From positions 1 through 64,000 of the forward strand of contig CAVWZV010000002.1 of NCBI GenBank assembly GCA_963759555.1: 64,000 nucleotides of DNA, given 5' to 3'. Source of the stretch: Parafilimonas sp963759555 (GTDB taxonomy: Bacteria > Bacteroidota > Bacteroidia > Chitinophagales > Chitinophagaceae). The translations under genes and the position numbers were made by a program. The number at the start of each line of letters is the position of its first letter. Position 1 is the stretch's first letter. The notes beneath the pieces are model-generated. The model saw only the letters and a program-made list of their open reading frames with translations. It did no database searches and was not told where the DNA came from. This document shows positions 19,310-28,388 of this stretch, piece after piece.

Positions 19310-19699
19310 ATGAAAAAATTGGTTACGCTGTTTTTATATATAGCAATTATGTTTTTGATTAATGTACATGCAACAGCACAAAGCAATACTGCATCTTCTT
19401 CTTTTTTAAGACATGTTGTTATTATAACTTTTAAAAATGACGCAGCCGCTGACACGATAAAAGCGCTCGATAAAATTTATGCTGATTTATCGAAAAGCTC
19501 ATTGGTGAAAGATTTCGAAATGGGCGTAAATGTATCAAGCCGCGATAGTGGGATAATAAAACACATTTATGTTACAAGTTTTGCCTCTAAAGAAGACCTT
19601 GATAACTACAGGAAAATTCCTGAGTACAGTAAACTGTTTAAAATTTCGCTTCCCATTTCAAGCGATGTTGCTGTTGTAGATTACTGGGCAAACAAATAA
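19310..19699 (+). CDS. Secreted stress-responsive alpha/beta-barrel (Dabb) protein
   Basis: A signal peptide (LVTLFLYIAIMFLINVHATA) is followed by a Dabb-type domain: LRHVVIITFKNDAAADTIKA, then FEMGVNVSSRDSGI, HIYVTSFASKEDLDNY and SSDVAVVDYW. Dabb domains dimerise into ferredoxin-like barrels; most members have no known reaction. Export to the periplasm is inferred from the leader. Confidence 0.75.
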   Translation: MKKLVTLFLYIAIMFLINVHATAQSNTASSSFLRHVVIITFKNDAAADTIKALDKIYADLSKSSLVKDFEMGVNVSSRDSGIIKHIYVTSFASKEDLDNYRKIPEYSKLFKISLPISSDVAVVDYWANK

Positions 19700-19760
19700 T
19701 TCGCCGCCTTTATTTAAGTCACATGAAAATCTAATTACTAACAACGCCGGCAAACAGATT

Positions 19761-19958
19761 ATGCCTTCAACCGTAATTTCAAATTTCTATTATGATGCAG
19801 ACAGCCGCATATTAAAGATTGTTTTTGTTACAGGAATGGTTTATGAATATAAAAATGTACCCGAAACAATTTACCAGGCTATGAAAATATCCAGATCAAA
19901 AGGAATTTATTTTAACCGGTATATTAAAGGAAAATATGAATTTGAAAAGACAGAATAA
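19761..19958 (+). CDS. KTSC domain protein
   Basis: 65 residues: SNFYYDADSRILKIVFVTG, YEYKNVPETIYQAM, SKGIYFNRYIKGKYEF. This matches the small KTSC domain, often found near RNA- or tRNA-related proteins but with no proven function. Cytoplasmic, stand-alone, 61 nt after the Dabb gene. Confidence 0.75.
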   Translation: MPSTVISNFYYDADSRILKIVFVTGMVYEYKNVPETIYQAMKISRSKGIYFNRYIKGKYEFEKTE

Positions 19959-20080
19959 AAACTGATGCTGTTTTTCTTAATGCCGGAAATAATTTGACTG
20001 TTTCGTATAGAATATTAATTTTTTGGGTGATTGAAAGTGGTAATCAATTTTAAACTTTGCTTAAAATCTAAAAAGATTCT

Positions 20081-20239
20081 ATGAGCTTTACCTTTACCAT
20101 TATTGCCATAAGCTACGTTGCAGTTGTTGTTATGATTTTAGCAACATTTCGTTTTCTGCGTGATAGAAATATATCTTCAGAAGCAGAATACTATTCTCTC
20201 CATTCATTTCCGGCTGAGTCGCAGGAAGGAGCAGCATAA
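20081..20239 (+). CDS. Small single-span membrane protein
   Basis: A 52-residue ORF beginning MSFTFTIIAISYVAVVVMIL has one hydrophobic helix, then FRFLRDRNISSEAEYYSLH and a short acidic tail ending in SQEGAA. It is too short for most gene callers. A clean start, a helix of membrane length and a positive residue cluster after it suggest a real inner-membrane microprotein (inference). Confidence 0.4.
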   Translation: MSFTFTIIAISYVAVVVMILATFRFLRDRNISSEAEYYSLHSFPAESQEGAA

Positions 20240-20616
20240 ATCTCCAGTTACTTGTTTTGAGCCGGCCATCATATGCGCCAAATTTGCACTAACTGAAGAA
20301 AGATAATGATTGTTTTAATGCGCGAAAAATGGTTGTCTTTACGGGGATTCGCAGATGTTTAAGAACACATACACGGCTAATCATGTTCGACCAAAACTAA
20401 AGCTCCAGCATAAAAGCTGCCGCTGCTTACTGCTATCAATAACGCAGTAATATAATACCACCTTTGTCCTAAAATCTTCGTTTAAGAAAGCAGTTTGCGA
20501 TAAACACTTAATAAGTTGTTTTTATAGCACAACTGTAATAATTTTTTGTTAGAATTGCCTCTTTTTGCTTCGTTTGCCATTTCTCAAATTTCAAATTCTG
20601 CAATCAGTCAATCTGT
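20240..20616. other. Long upstream region of yidC without recognised gene
   Basis: About 380 bp with no ORF of protein-like composition on either strand (the best is about 31 codons). No strong hairpin is seen. The last 25 bp hold the yidC -7 box. Confidence 0.4.
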
Positions 20617-20624
20617 TACCTTTG
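20617..20624 (+). promoter_or_regulatory. Bacteroidota -7 box for yidC
   Basis: TACCTTTG matches TAnnTTTG and is 16 nt upstream of the yidC ATG, giving a leader of about 10 nt. No clear -33 element. Confidence 0.55.
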
Positions 20625-20640
20625 CCGCTCATTTTTTTAT

Positions 20641-22497
20641 ATGAAGGATAAGAATACGATTATTGGAATTGTGCTGCTGGCAGTGTTGTTTTTTGTTTTT
20701 TTCTGGTATACGAATAAGGAGCAGTCGGCTTATATGGCGAATCAAAAACACATACAGGATTCGCTTCATATTGATTCACTGGCTAAAATTACACCGCAAC
20801 AAAAAGCGGCTTTGCAACTGGATTCTTTACAGGCTGATTCACTTTCTAAGGTTTCAGCCGCGGGAAATTTTGGTAATAATACTGCCGCACCCGAGCAAAC
20901 TGTTGTGGTAGAAAATGATTTAATAAAAGTTATTTTTAGCAGCAGGGGTGGCAAAATAAAAAGCGTTGAACTTAAAAAATACAATTCCCAAACCGGCGGC
21001 AAGGTTATGTTAGGTGCAACCGGTAAAGATGGCGTAACCTATAATGTAAATACAGGCAATAATAAATCTGCAACCACTGCAGATTTAAATTTTATTTCAT
21101 CGCAGCCAGTAAAAAATGCAGATGGCAGCCAGACCATTCAATTTACGCTGCAGGATTCATCGCGTGCTGGTATCGTTCATCAATATATAATAAGACCTGG
21201 CAGCTATTTAATCGACTGGAACATTCTTATCAACGGCACCAACCATTTACTCACCAATAACACCGTTAATTTCCACTTTATATCTCAGCCTGTGCAGGTT
21301 GAAGAATCTGTTGACTACGAACGAAGAATGAGCGACGTTTGTTTTTCAGAGGGCAATGAGTTTGATTATATTTCGTCACACACTGATCATACATTTGAGA
21401 AGCCAACACAGTGGGTAGGTGCGGTACAACAATTTTTTAATACCACTGTAATTGCAAAAAATAATTTCAACAGTGGCAAGGTGCTTTGGGCGCGCAGCAC
21501 AGATAGCAGCAATATAATTGGTTTGGTTGATGCAACTATGCAAATGCAGGTTCCCGCAACAGCATCAGTAAATATTCCCATGCAATTGTATTATGGTCCA
21601 AACGACTATAAAATTTTGAGTAGCGCGGCACCGGAGATGGATAAAATTGTTAACCTCGGCAGGGATATGTATTCGTTTGTAAGGCCAATAAACAAATACA
21701 TTATTTTGCCGGTGTTTAACTTTTTTGCAAGTTTTATTTCTGTGTTGGGATGGGCGATTGCTTTACTTACAATTTTTATACGTTTAATCACATCACCGCT
21801 GGTTTATAAAAGTTATAAAAGCGGTGCAAGAATGAAGTTGCTGCGGCCGGAATTAGATTCCTTGCGGAAAAAATTTGGCAAGGATCAGCAAGGTTTTGCC
21901 ATGGAGCAGATGAAACTGTTTCGGGAAGCCGGTGTAAATCCTTTAGGTGGTTGTTTGCCTTTAGTGCTGCAGATTCCTATATTCTTTGCATTATATAGCT
22001 TCTTTAATTCGAATATTGCTTTGCGAGGCGAGCCTTTTTTATGGTCGCATGATTTGTCAACCTATGATATCATCCTGCAGTTTCACACCAAATTATGGAT
22101 TATAGGTGATCATATAAGTTTGTTTTCGTTGCTTGCAGTAGGTACAAGCTTTCTTATTTCAATTTACAATATGAATATGACGCCGCAAGACCCGAATAAT
22201 CCGGCGCTTAAATACATGCCTTATATATATCCCATTTTTATGCTGCTTATTTTTAACTCGCTTCCTGCGGCATTAACGTGGTATTATACGGTATCAAATC
22301 TTATTACATTGGGCATCCAGTTCACTATTCAGAATTATATTTTGGATCATGAAAAAATTCTTGCTCAAATGCATGAGCGCAGAAAAGCGCCGAAAGTAAA
22401 AGCCAAAAGCAAGTGGCAGGAACAGTATGAAAAGATGATGGAAAACCAAAAGAAAGTGCAGGCAATGAAGCAACAGTCTCCTAAAAATAAAAAATAA
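20641..22497 (+). CDS. yidC: Membrane protein insertase YidC
   Basis: 618 residues. An N-terminal membrane helix (IIGIVLLAVLFFVFFWY) is followed by a periplasmic beta domain (about 70-340) and the five-helix insertase core. The core includes IFIRLITSPLVYKSYKSGAR (with the groove arginine nearby), FREAGVNPLGGCLPLVLQIP and FFALYSFFNSNIALRGEPF. A basic C-terminal tail (KKVQAMKQQSPKNKK) is typical and helps ribosome contact. YidC inserts inner-membrane proteins alone or with Sec. A short-leader promoter precedes it. Confidence 0.97.
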   Translation: MKDKNTIIGIVLLAVLFFVFFWYTNKEQSAYMANQKHIQDSLHIDSLAKITPQQKAALQLDSLQADSLSKVSAAGNFGNNTAAPEQTVVVENDLIKVIFSSRGGKIKSVELKKYNSQTGGKVMLGATGKDGVTYNVNTGNNKSATTADLNFISSQPVKNADGSQTIQFTLQDSSRAGIVHQYIIRPGSYLIDWNILINGTNHLLTNNTVNFHFISQPVQVEESVDYERRMSDVCFSEGNEFDYISSHTDHTFEKPTQWVGAVQQFFNTTVIAKNNFNSGKVLWARSTDSSNIIGLVDATMQMQVPATASVNIPMQLYYGPNDYKILSSAAPEMDKIVNLGRDMYSFVRPINKYIILPVFNFFASFISVLGWAIALLTIFIRLITSPLVYKSYKSGARMKLLRPELDSLRKKFGKDQQGFAMEQMKLFREAGVNPLGGCLPLVLQIPIFFALYSFFNSNIALRGEPFLWSHDLSTYDIILQFHTKLWIIGDHISLFSLLAVGTSFLISIYNMNMTPQDPNNPALKYMPYIYPIFMLLIFNSLPAALTWYYTVSNLITLGIQFTIQNYILDHEKILAQMHERRKAPKVKAKSKWQEQYEKMMENQKKVQAMKQQSPKNKK

Positions 22498-22525
22498 CTG
22501 TAGCTTTAGGTTCGAAAATTTTAAA

Positions 22526-23299
22526 ATGAGATGTTTATTTATTACGCTTGTTCTTGCTGCAAATTTCTCATCTGCGTCGTCACAAACAATGTCTCAGTCT
22601 TTTGGCAACAATATGGTTTCAGTAGCAGGCGCCACGGCCTTTGAAACGATACAATTAACCGGCGGTAATTATTTTCAGAAAACCGGCCTTGTAAATAATA
22701 ACGATGTGATGTTGCCTTCATATGGATTAAATGGCGAAGGCGCAGATAATACATACTTTAGTAAAGATTGGGTTAAGGGCTCCGTTACCACTACCGACAG
22801 GCAAACATATAGTGATGGAATGGTTTTTATGTTTGACAAAGTAGGTCGCCAATTATATTTTAAAAAAGTTGATTCTGCAACAATTATGGAAGCCGATATG
22901 AGTAAAGTTTCTTTATTTTCATTGGTAACTGATAAGCAACATATTTTTATAAAAGGAGATTTATTAAATAAAGATTTTAACGGTGAAATATTCGAAATTC
23001 TGGTTCTAGATGAAAAAAGATTTTCGCTTCTAAAATCTATCATAAACGTTTATCAGCAACCTTCAGGAAATTCTGCTGCACAGGCTATGACTCAAACACA
23101 AACACCAGGAAAATATGTAGATAAACCAGTATACTACATTTATGGTAATAATAGTTTGCAACAAATAGAACTTAGAAAAAAAAGCTTTTTTAAAGCGTTG
23201 GGTCCGGACGAACTTAAAGCGGAAGCATATACGCAAAACCACCATGGCAACTTTAATGAAGAATATGCAATTAATCTTATTGCTTTTTTAAACCAATAA
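22526..23299 (+). CDS. Secreted protein of unknown function, paralogue 1
   Basis: 257 residues with a signal peptide (MRCLFITLVLAANFSSASS). Characteristic stretches are NDVMLPSYGLNGEG, FSKDWVKGSVTTTDRQTYSD, LVTDKQHIFIKGDLLNKDF and FEILVLDEKRFSLLK. The following gene encodes a clear homologue with the same blocks in the same order. I do not recognise the family. Export is certain in type; final location is not known. It starts 28 nt after yidC, so it may be in the same transcript. Confidence 0.75.
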   Translation: MRCLFITLVLAANFSSASSQTMSQSFGNNMVSVAGATAFETIQLTGGNYFQKTGLVNNNDVMLPSYGLNGEGADNTYFSKDWVKGSVTTTDRQTYSDGMVFMFDKVGRQLYFKKVDSATIMEADMSKVSLFSLVTDKQHIFIKGDLLNKDFNGEIFEILVLDEKRFSLLKSIINVYQQPSGNSAAQAMTQTQTPGKYVDKPVYYIYGNNSLQQIELRKKSFFKALGPDELKAEAYTQNHHGNFNEEYAINLIAFLNQ

Positions 23300-23330
23300 T
23301 TAGATTGTTCTTTTAACCTTAAATTTTCTT

Positions 23331-24062
23331 ATGAAATATTTTTTTTCTGCACTGTTGCTGTTTTTATACTTTTATCAGAATATAAATGCTCAGGTAACAG
23401 GTGGCAATGCATTTCAAACACAAAGTATTTACACAGGGTACGCTTTAAGTGGGAACGACGTGATGTTACCCGTTTTTAAAGGCGGCTCAGATATACAAGG
23501 CAGCCCTTTTTTTAGTAAAGATTGGGTAAAGGGCGCTGTTACAACAACAGATAAAAATACTTATAGTGAAAATCTTGTTTTTATGTACGACAAAACAGAT
23601 AACACTTTATACGTTAAGAATATTGACTCTGATAAAATATTGAAAGCTGACATATCCAAAATTTCCTCTTTTAGCTTAATTACCGATAAACAACACACAT
23701 TTATTAAAGGCGATCTTGTGGATAGAGATTACACAGGCAAATTTTTTGAAGTGCTTGTACTGGATGAAAAAAAATATTCCCTTTTTAAATTAACACGAAC
23801 GGAATTTCAGCATACGCAAAGCAGTGCGGCATCCCAGGCAATGACACAGTCAATTACTCCCGGGAAATATGTTGATAATGTAACTTATTTTCTTTATGCA
23901 AACAGCGTTTTGCAACCGGTTGAGCTAAAGAAGAAAATGTTTATAAAAGCTATAAGTGCAGATGGAGATAAAGCACAGTTGTATATCAACACGAACAAGG
24001 GCAACTTCGATGAATCGTACGTTGTTTCAATGCTTAATGCTTTAAATGTTCAAACTGAATAG
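23331..24062 (+). CDS. Secreted protein of unknown function, paralogue 2
   Basis: 243 residues with a signal peptide (MKYFFSALLLFLYFYQNINA). It shares blocks with its upstream neighbour: GNDVMLPVFKGGSD, FSKDWVKGAVTTTDKNTYSE, LITDKQHTFIKGDLVDRDY, FEVLVLDEKKYSLFK and QAMTQSITPGKYVDN. The pair arose by tandem duplication and has diverged substantially while keeping the core. The function is unknown. Confidence 0.75.
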   Translation: MKYFFSALLLFLYFYQNINAQVTGGNAFQTQSIYTGYALSGNDVMLPVFKGGSDIQGSPFFSKDWVKGAVTTTDKNTYSENLVFMYDKTDNTLYVKNIDSDKILKADISKISSFSLITDKQHTFIKGDLVDRDYTGKFFEVLVLDEKKYSLFKLTRTEFQHTQSSAASQAMTQSITPGKYVDNVTYFLYANSVLQPVELKKKMFIKAISADGDKAQLYINTNKGNFDESYVVSMLNALNVQTE

Positions 24063-24126
24063 TTTTTAGTGAACAGGTTTGCATAAAATCATAATTATTA
24101 GAACTAAATTTTATAATTTTATAATC

Positions 24127-24555
24127 GTGAAAAAAGTATCAGACATAATAGCCCGTAAAGGAAGCCATGTTGAATCAGTATCACCTGAAACAATTGTAAT
24201 TGAGGCACTAAAATTAATGGCTGATAAAAATATTGGCTCAGTTGCCATATTACACGGCGACAAATTTGTTGGGCTTATGACGGAACGCGACTATTCGCGC
24301 AAAGTAATTTTAAAGGGTCGTGCTTCAAACGAAACAACAGTAGGTGAAATTATGACGTTAAATGGCCCGTCAGTTACAGCAAAAGACTCAGTTGAACACT
24401 GCATGGAGATTATGTCCTCTCAAAACCTGCGTTACTTACCGGTAATAGAAAACAACAAACTTGCAGGCATCATTTCAATTAATGATGTGGTTACAGAAAC
24501 TATTCTCCATCAAAAAGAAACAATAGAGCACCTGCAAAACTATATTCATTCTTAA
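24127..24555 (+). CDS. CBS domain pair protein
   Basis: Two CBS motifs in about 142 residues: DIIARKGSHVESVSPETIVI with GSVAILHGDKFVGLMTERDY, and EIMTLNGPSVTAKDSVEHCM with LRYLPVIENNKLAGIISIND. CBS pairs bind adenosine ligands and regulate partner proteins; the stand-alone form has no known target here. The GTG at 24127 is chosen because the CBS fold begins there; a TTG at 24079 would add residues unlike the family. Confidence 0.85.
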   Translation: MKKVSDIIARKGSHVESVSPETIVIEALKLMADKNIGSVAILHGDKFVGLMTERDYSRKVILKGRASNETTVGEIMTLNGPSVTAKDSVEHCMEIMSSQNLRYLPVIENNKLAGIISINDVVTETILHQKETIEHLQNYIHS

Positions 24556-24590
24556 ATTACCTGCACGTTCTTAATTTCCCGATATTTTAT

Positions 24591-24598
24591 TAATTTTG
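24591..24598 (+). promoter_or_regulatory. Bacteroidota -7 box for rpsA
   Basis: TAATTTTG matches TAnnTTTG. Transcription would begin about 24603-24606, at the left arm of the leader hairpin described next. Confidence 0.55.
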
Positions 24599-24599
24599 C

Positions 24600-24630
24600 A
24601 ACCCCCGAAATAAAAATCAAACGGGGGTTT
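24600..24630 (+). promoter_or_regulatory. rpsA leader hairpin
   Basis: The AACCCCCG/CGGGGGTT stem (24600-24607 with 24622-24629) has a 14-nt A-rich loop and ends 6 nt before the rpsA ATG at 24636. It could also terminate the CBS gene upstream (T-rich after the stem), but its position between the -7 box and the start codon makes a leader role likely. Confidence 0.5.
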
Positions 24631-24635
24631 TAATT

Positions 24636-26606
24636 ATGAGTGAAAATAATATTGTTAACACAAACGCTGATGCCCAGGAACCTGCCGGTGGCGAACAAAA
24701 CGCCGAAGCAGTTACAGCGACAACAAATGCACCTGGAACAGAAGCGCAGGCTTCTGAAACAAATCCGCAACCTATAGTTGAAAATTCTGTTGCAGAATCT
24801 TTGCCTCAACCTATAGAAGAAAAACTTGCAGCGCATGACGATTTTGACTGGAGCGTTGACAAACGTAACGTAACCCATTACGGTGAAGATGAAAAACACA
24901 AGTACGACAAAGTTTATGAAAACACTTTTGTTACAATCGAGGATGGCGAAATAGTTAACGGCTCTATTGTAGGGCTTACAAAAACCGATGCGGTTATTAA
25001 TATTGGGTTTAAAAGTGATGGTCTTGTTTCGCTCAACGAATTCCGCGATAATCCCAACACAAAAATTGGTGATGTTGTAGAAGTAATGGTGGTTGAAAAG
25101 GAAGACCGCGATGGAAACCTGCACCTTAGCCGCAAACAGGCCCGTGTATTTAGAGCATGGCAAAGAATTGTTGAAGTGCATAAAACCGGTGAAGTTGTTA
25201 CAGGTATAGTTACCAGTAAAACCAAGGGCGGTTTAATTGTAGATGTTTTTGGTCTTGAAACATTTTTACCCGGCTCTCAGATTGATGTTAAACCTGTTAC
25301 AGACTATGATCAGTTTGTTGGTAAAACAATGGAGTTTAAAGTTGTAAAAATTAATGAAGCCATTAAGAATGCTGTGGTATCTCATAAAGCATTAATTGAA
25401 AGCGATATTGAAGCACAACGTGCTGAAATAATGAGCAAGCTTGAAAAAGGCCAGGTGCTGGAAGGAACTGTAAAAAACATTACAGACTTTGGAGCGTTTA
25501 TGGACCTCGGCGGGCTTGATGGATTACTATATATTACTGATATTTCATGGGGCAGAATTTCTCATCCTACCGAAGTGCTTAAAATGGATCAGAAGCTGCA
25601 GGTTGTAGTATTGGATTTTGATGATGATAAGAAGCGCATCAGCCTCGGCTTAAAACAACTTACACCGCACCCGTGGGATGTGTTGCCCGAATGGATACAT
25701 GAAGGTGCTATTGTAAAAGGTAAAGTTGTAAATATTGAAGATTATGGTGCATTTCTTGAAATTTTACCTGGTGTTGAAGGTTTGGTGCATGTAAGTGAAA
25801 TTACATGGGCAAACACGCCTATCAATGCAAAAGAATTTTTCAAGTTAGGAAACGAGCATGAAGCAAAAGTTGTAACGCTTGATAAAGATTCCCGTAAAAT
25901 GAGTCTTTCTATCAAACAGCTTACAGAAGACCCATGGAATAACATTGAAACTAAATTTCCTGAAGGCAGCAAGCATAAAGGTGTTGTTAAAAACATTACA
26001 CCTTACGGAGTGTTTGTTGAATTACAAGCAGGCATTGGCGGCATGATTCATATAAGCGACCTTAGTTGGTTAAAGCGTTTCAATCATCCTGCAGAGTATA
26101 CAAAAGTGGGCGAAGAAATAGATGTGGTGATTATGGCGATTGATAAAGAAAACCGTAAACTGCAGTTGGGTCATAAGCAACTGGAAGAAGATCCATGGAC
26201 AGCATTGCAGGATACGTTTGCGGTAGGCAGTGTACATGAAGGAACGGTTGTAAGAAAAGATGATCGTGGCGCTATAGTTCAGCTACCTTATGGTTTGGAA
26301 GGTTTTGCACCTAACCGCCATCTGATTAAAGAAGATGGAAAAAGTTTGGTTGCCGATGAAACCGCACAATTCATGGTAATAGAATTTGATCGTAATGAAA
26401 AAAGAATTCTTGTAAGTCATTCAAAGATTTGGGAACAGGCTAAAGCACAGGAACAGGAAACTGCTAAAAAAGAAGCAAGAGCTGAATCTGACAAAGCACG
26501 TAAAACTGTGAAGACAATTCAAAATAAGGTTGAAAAAGCAACGCTTGGAGATCTTAGTGCGCTTGCACAAATAAAGGAAAAATTAAAGAAAGAAGAAGAA
26601 AAATAA
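24636..26606 (+). CDS. rpsA: 30S ribosomal protein S1
   Basis: 656 residues. An acidic Ala/Glu-rich N-terminal extension (about 1-60) is followed by a series of S1 RNA-binding domains. Typical blocks are GVVKNITPYGVFVELQAG, GTVKNITDFGAFMDLGGLDG and KGKVVNIEDYGAFLEI, each closing with phrases like RKMSLSIKQL or KRISLGLKQL. A Lys/Glu-rich tail ends the protein. S1 binds mRNA on the 30S subunit; many Bacteroidota messages lack strong Shine-Dalgarno sites. A canonical terminator follows. Confidence 0.96.
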   Translation: MSENNIVNTNADAQEPAGGEQNAEAVTATTNAPGTEAQASETNPQPIVENSVAESLPQPIEEKLAAHDDFDWSVDKRNVTHYGEDEKHKYDKVYENTFVTIEDGEIVNGSIVGLTKTDAVINIGFKSDGLVSLNEFRDNPNTKIGDVVEVMVVEKEDRDGNLHLSRKQARVFRAWQRIVEVHKTGEVVTGIVTSKTKGGLIVDVFGLETFLPGSQIDVKPVTDYDQFVGKTMEFKVVKINEAIKNAVVSHKALIESDIEAQRAEIMSKLEKGQVLEGTVKNITDFGAFMDLGGLDGLLYITDISWGRISHPTEVLKMDQKLQVVVLDFDDDKKRISLGLKQLTPHPWDVLPEWIHEGAIVKGKVVNIEDYGAFLEILPGVEGLVHVSEITWANTPINAKEFFKLGNEHEAKVVTLDKDSRKMSLSIKQLTEDPWNNIETKFPEGSKHKGVVKNITPYGVFVELQAGIGGMIHISDLSWLKRFNHPAEYTKVGEEIDVVIMAIDKENRKLQLGHKQLEEDPWTALQDTFAVGSVHEGTVVRKDDRGAIVQLPYGLEGFAPNRHLIKEDGKSLVADETAQFMVIEFDRNEKRILVSHSKIWEQAKAQEQETAKKEARAESDKARKTVKTIQNKVEKATLGDLSALAQIKEKLKKEEEK

Positions 26607-26624
26607 AATTCTCAGTGTCATTGT

Positions 26625-26652
26625 AAAGCCCCGCAAACAGCGGGGCTTTTTT
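26625..26652. terminator. Rho-independent terminator between rpsA and ubiX
   Basis: The AAAGCCCCGC/GCGGGGCTTT stem (26625-26634 with 26640-26649), 5-nt loop AAACA, is followed by TTTAAT. With A-rich sequence on the left it may act in both directions for the convergent genes. Confidence 0.9.
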
Positions 26653-26661
26653 AATATCTTT

Positions 26662-27225
26662 TTAATTACTTCCCCACCTAAAACTTTTTTGTTGCAACCC
26701 GCCAAGATCAATAAGCCGGTTAACAACAGTTAGAGCAATTTCTTCTACGTTTGTTGGTTTACTGTAAAACGATGGTGTTGCAGGACAAATAATTCCGCCG
26801 GCTAATGTTATTGCTTCCATGTTTTTTATATGTATAAGATTATAGGGCGTATCTCTTATTGCCAAAATAAGTTTTCGTCTTTCTTTCAAAATAACATCTG
26901 CAGCCCGCGTGGTAAGATCATCGCTTATGCCGGCTGCAATTCTGCCCAGCGTGCCCATGCTGCAGGGAACAACGAACATAATATTATATTGCGCCGAACC
27001 TGAAGCAAAAGGTGCATTAAAATCGTATTTATCGTAATAATTTACAGGATAGTTTTTATAGTTATCATTGTTTAATTCCATGCTCCAGATTTGCTTTGCA
27101 TTATTACTCATAACCAAACCAAGGTCTGTCCATTGATCTTTAATCTGCATTAAACTTTCAAGCAAAAGATTTGCATAAATAGCTCCGCTGGCACCGGTAA
27201 CAGCAACAATAATTTTATTCGGCAT
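26662..27225 (-). CDS. ubiX: UbiX family flavin prenyltransferase
   Basis: 187 residues: KIIVAVTGASGAIYANLLLE (FMN site), VVPCSMGTLGRIAAGISDDL, RAADVILKERRKLILAIRDT and LAGGIICPATPSFYSKP are UbiX/Pad1 signatures. The enzyme prenylates FMN to make the cofactor of UbiD-type decarboxylases. No ubiD is in the window. Convergent with rpsA. Confidence 0.9.
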   Translation of the reverse strand: MPNKIIVAVTGASGAIYANLLLESLMQIKDQWTDLGLVMSNNAKQIWSMELNNDNYKNYPVNYYDKYDFNAPFASGSAQYNIMFVVPCSMGTLGRIAAGISDDLTTRAADVILKERRKLILAIRDTPYNLIHIKNMEAITLAGGIICPATPSFYSKPTNVEEIALTVVNRLIDLGGLQQKSFRWGSN

Positions 27226-27461
27226 ACAGGTTGCAAAATTAATTTAAGTGCTTAGTAATACATTAATATATCGGAACATTTATTGAATACATTTTGAAAG
27301 CGCAATAAAAATTAAAAATAAAATTGCGAAAAGTTGTTGCTTTGAATAAAATAACTAATTTACAAGCCCATTTTAAAAGTTAATTCATCAGTTGCTTGCA
27401 GTAGATGAATTGCTTAAATTAAGAATCAAAAAAAAGTAAAAAATTAAAAAACAATTTTGTT

Positions 27462-28325
27462 ATGGCTGAAACAAAACCTACTGCTACGGCAGCATCAAGA
27501 AGTATCTCTTCTGTGCAACCTAAAAAATCGCGCAATTCCATTTCTTGGCTTGCACCTTTAATCTGTATTATCCTTGGTTATGTTATCTGGCGTTTTGTAA
27601 TCGGGGCAGACTCGAATTTCGATCGTCCTGATAAAGCGGGTGGCTTTTGGCCAGATCATCAGGGTCCGAGAACGGCTTTATCACGCATGTACCTGGGTGG
27701 CATAATTGTACCTATTCTTATTGGTTCTTTTTTAACTGTTGTAACCTTTGTTATCGAAAGGTTCGTTACAGTTTCCAGAGCATCAGGAACAGGAAATATT
27801 GCAGAGTTTGTGCGCACAGTGCAATATAACCTTGCTAACAGAGATATCGATAAAGCTATCGCGGCATGCGACAGGCAAAAAGGTTCCGTTGGTAATGTGA
27901 TGAAAGCTGGCTTACGCAAATACAAAGAAATGATTTCAAACACAGAGCTTACAACCGACCAAAAAGTTTTGAATATTCAAAAGGAAGTGGAAGAAGCTAC
28001 GGCACTTGAATTGCCTATGCTGGAAAAAAATCTCGTGTTTCTTTCCACTATCGCATCAATAGCCACGTTGTTAGGCCTGCTGGGAACTGTAATAGGTATG
28101 ATACGTTCATTTGCTTCCCTGGCAGAAACAGGAGGAAGTGATGCATCAAGCCATTTGTCTCAAGGTATTTCTGAAGCTTTATATAACACAGCTTTAGGTA
28201 TTGGTACCTCTGCCGTTGCCATTATAATGTATAATGTGTTTACTACAAAGATTGATGCGATTACTTACGGCATTGATGAATCTGGTTTTACCTTAACACA
28301 AAGTTTTGCATCTAACTACAAATAA
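27462..28325 (+). CDS. exbB: MotA/TolQ/ExbB proton channel protein
   Basis: 287 residues. After an N-terminal helix (LAPLICIILGYVIWRFVIG), a second helix (IIVPILIGSFLTVVTFVIERF) and the conserved pair in NLVFLSTIASIATLLGLLGTVIGMI and EALYNTALGIGTSAVAIIMYNVF follow. ExbB forms the pentameric part of the proton-driven motor that energises TonB. It starts a four-gene unit exbB-exbD-exbD-tonB. Confidence 0.93.
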   Translation: MAETKPTATAASRSISSVQPKKSRNSISWLAPLICIILGYVIWRFVIGADSNFDRPDKAGGFWPDHQGPRTALSRMYLGGIIVPILIGSFLTVVTFVIERFVTVSRASGTGNIAEFVRTVQYNLANRDIDKAIAACDRQKGSVGNVMKAGLRKYKEMISNTELTTDQKVLNIQKEVEEATALELPMLEKNLVFLSTIASIATLLGLLGTVIGMIRSFASLAETGGSDASSHLSQGISEALYNTALGIGTSAVAIIMYNVFTTKIDAITYGIDESGFTLTQSFASNYK

Positions 28326-28388
28326 TGCATTTTTATTTTATGGAATTTAAATGTACCTGCATCTTATACAGAAATTAAAATTCAGAAA

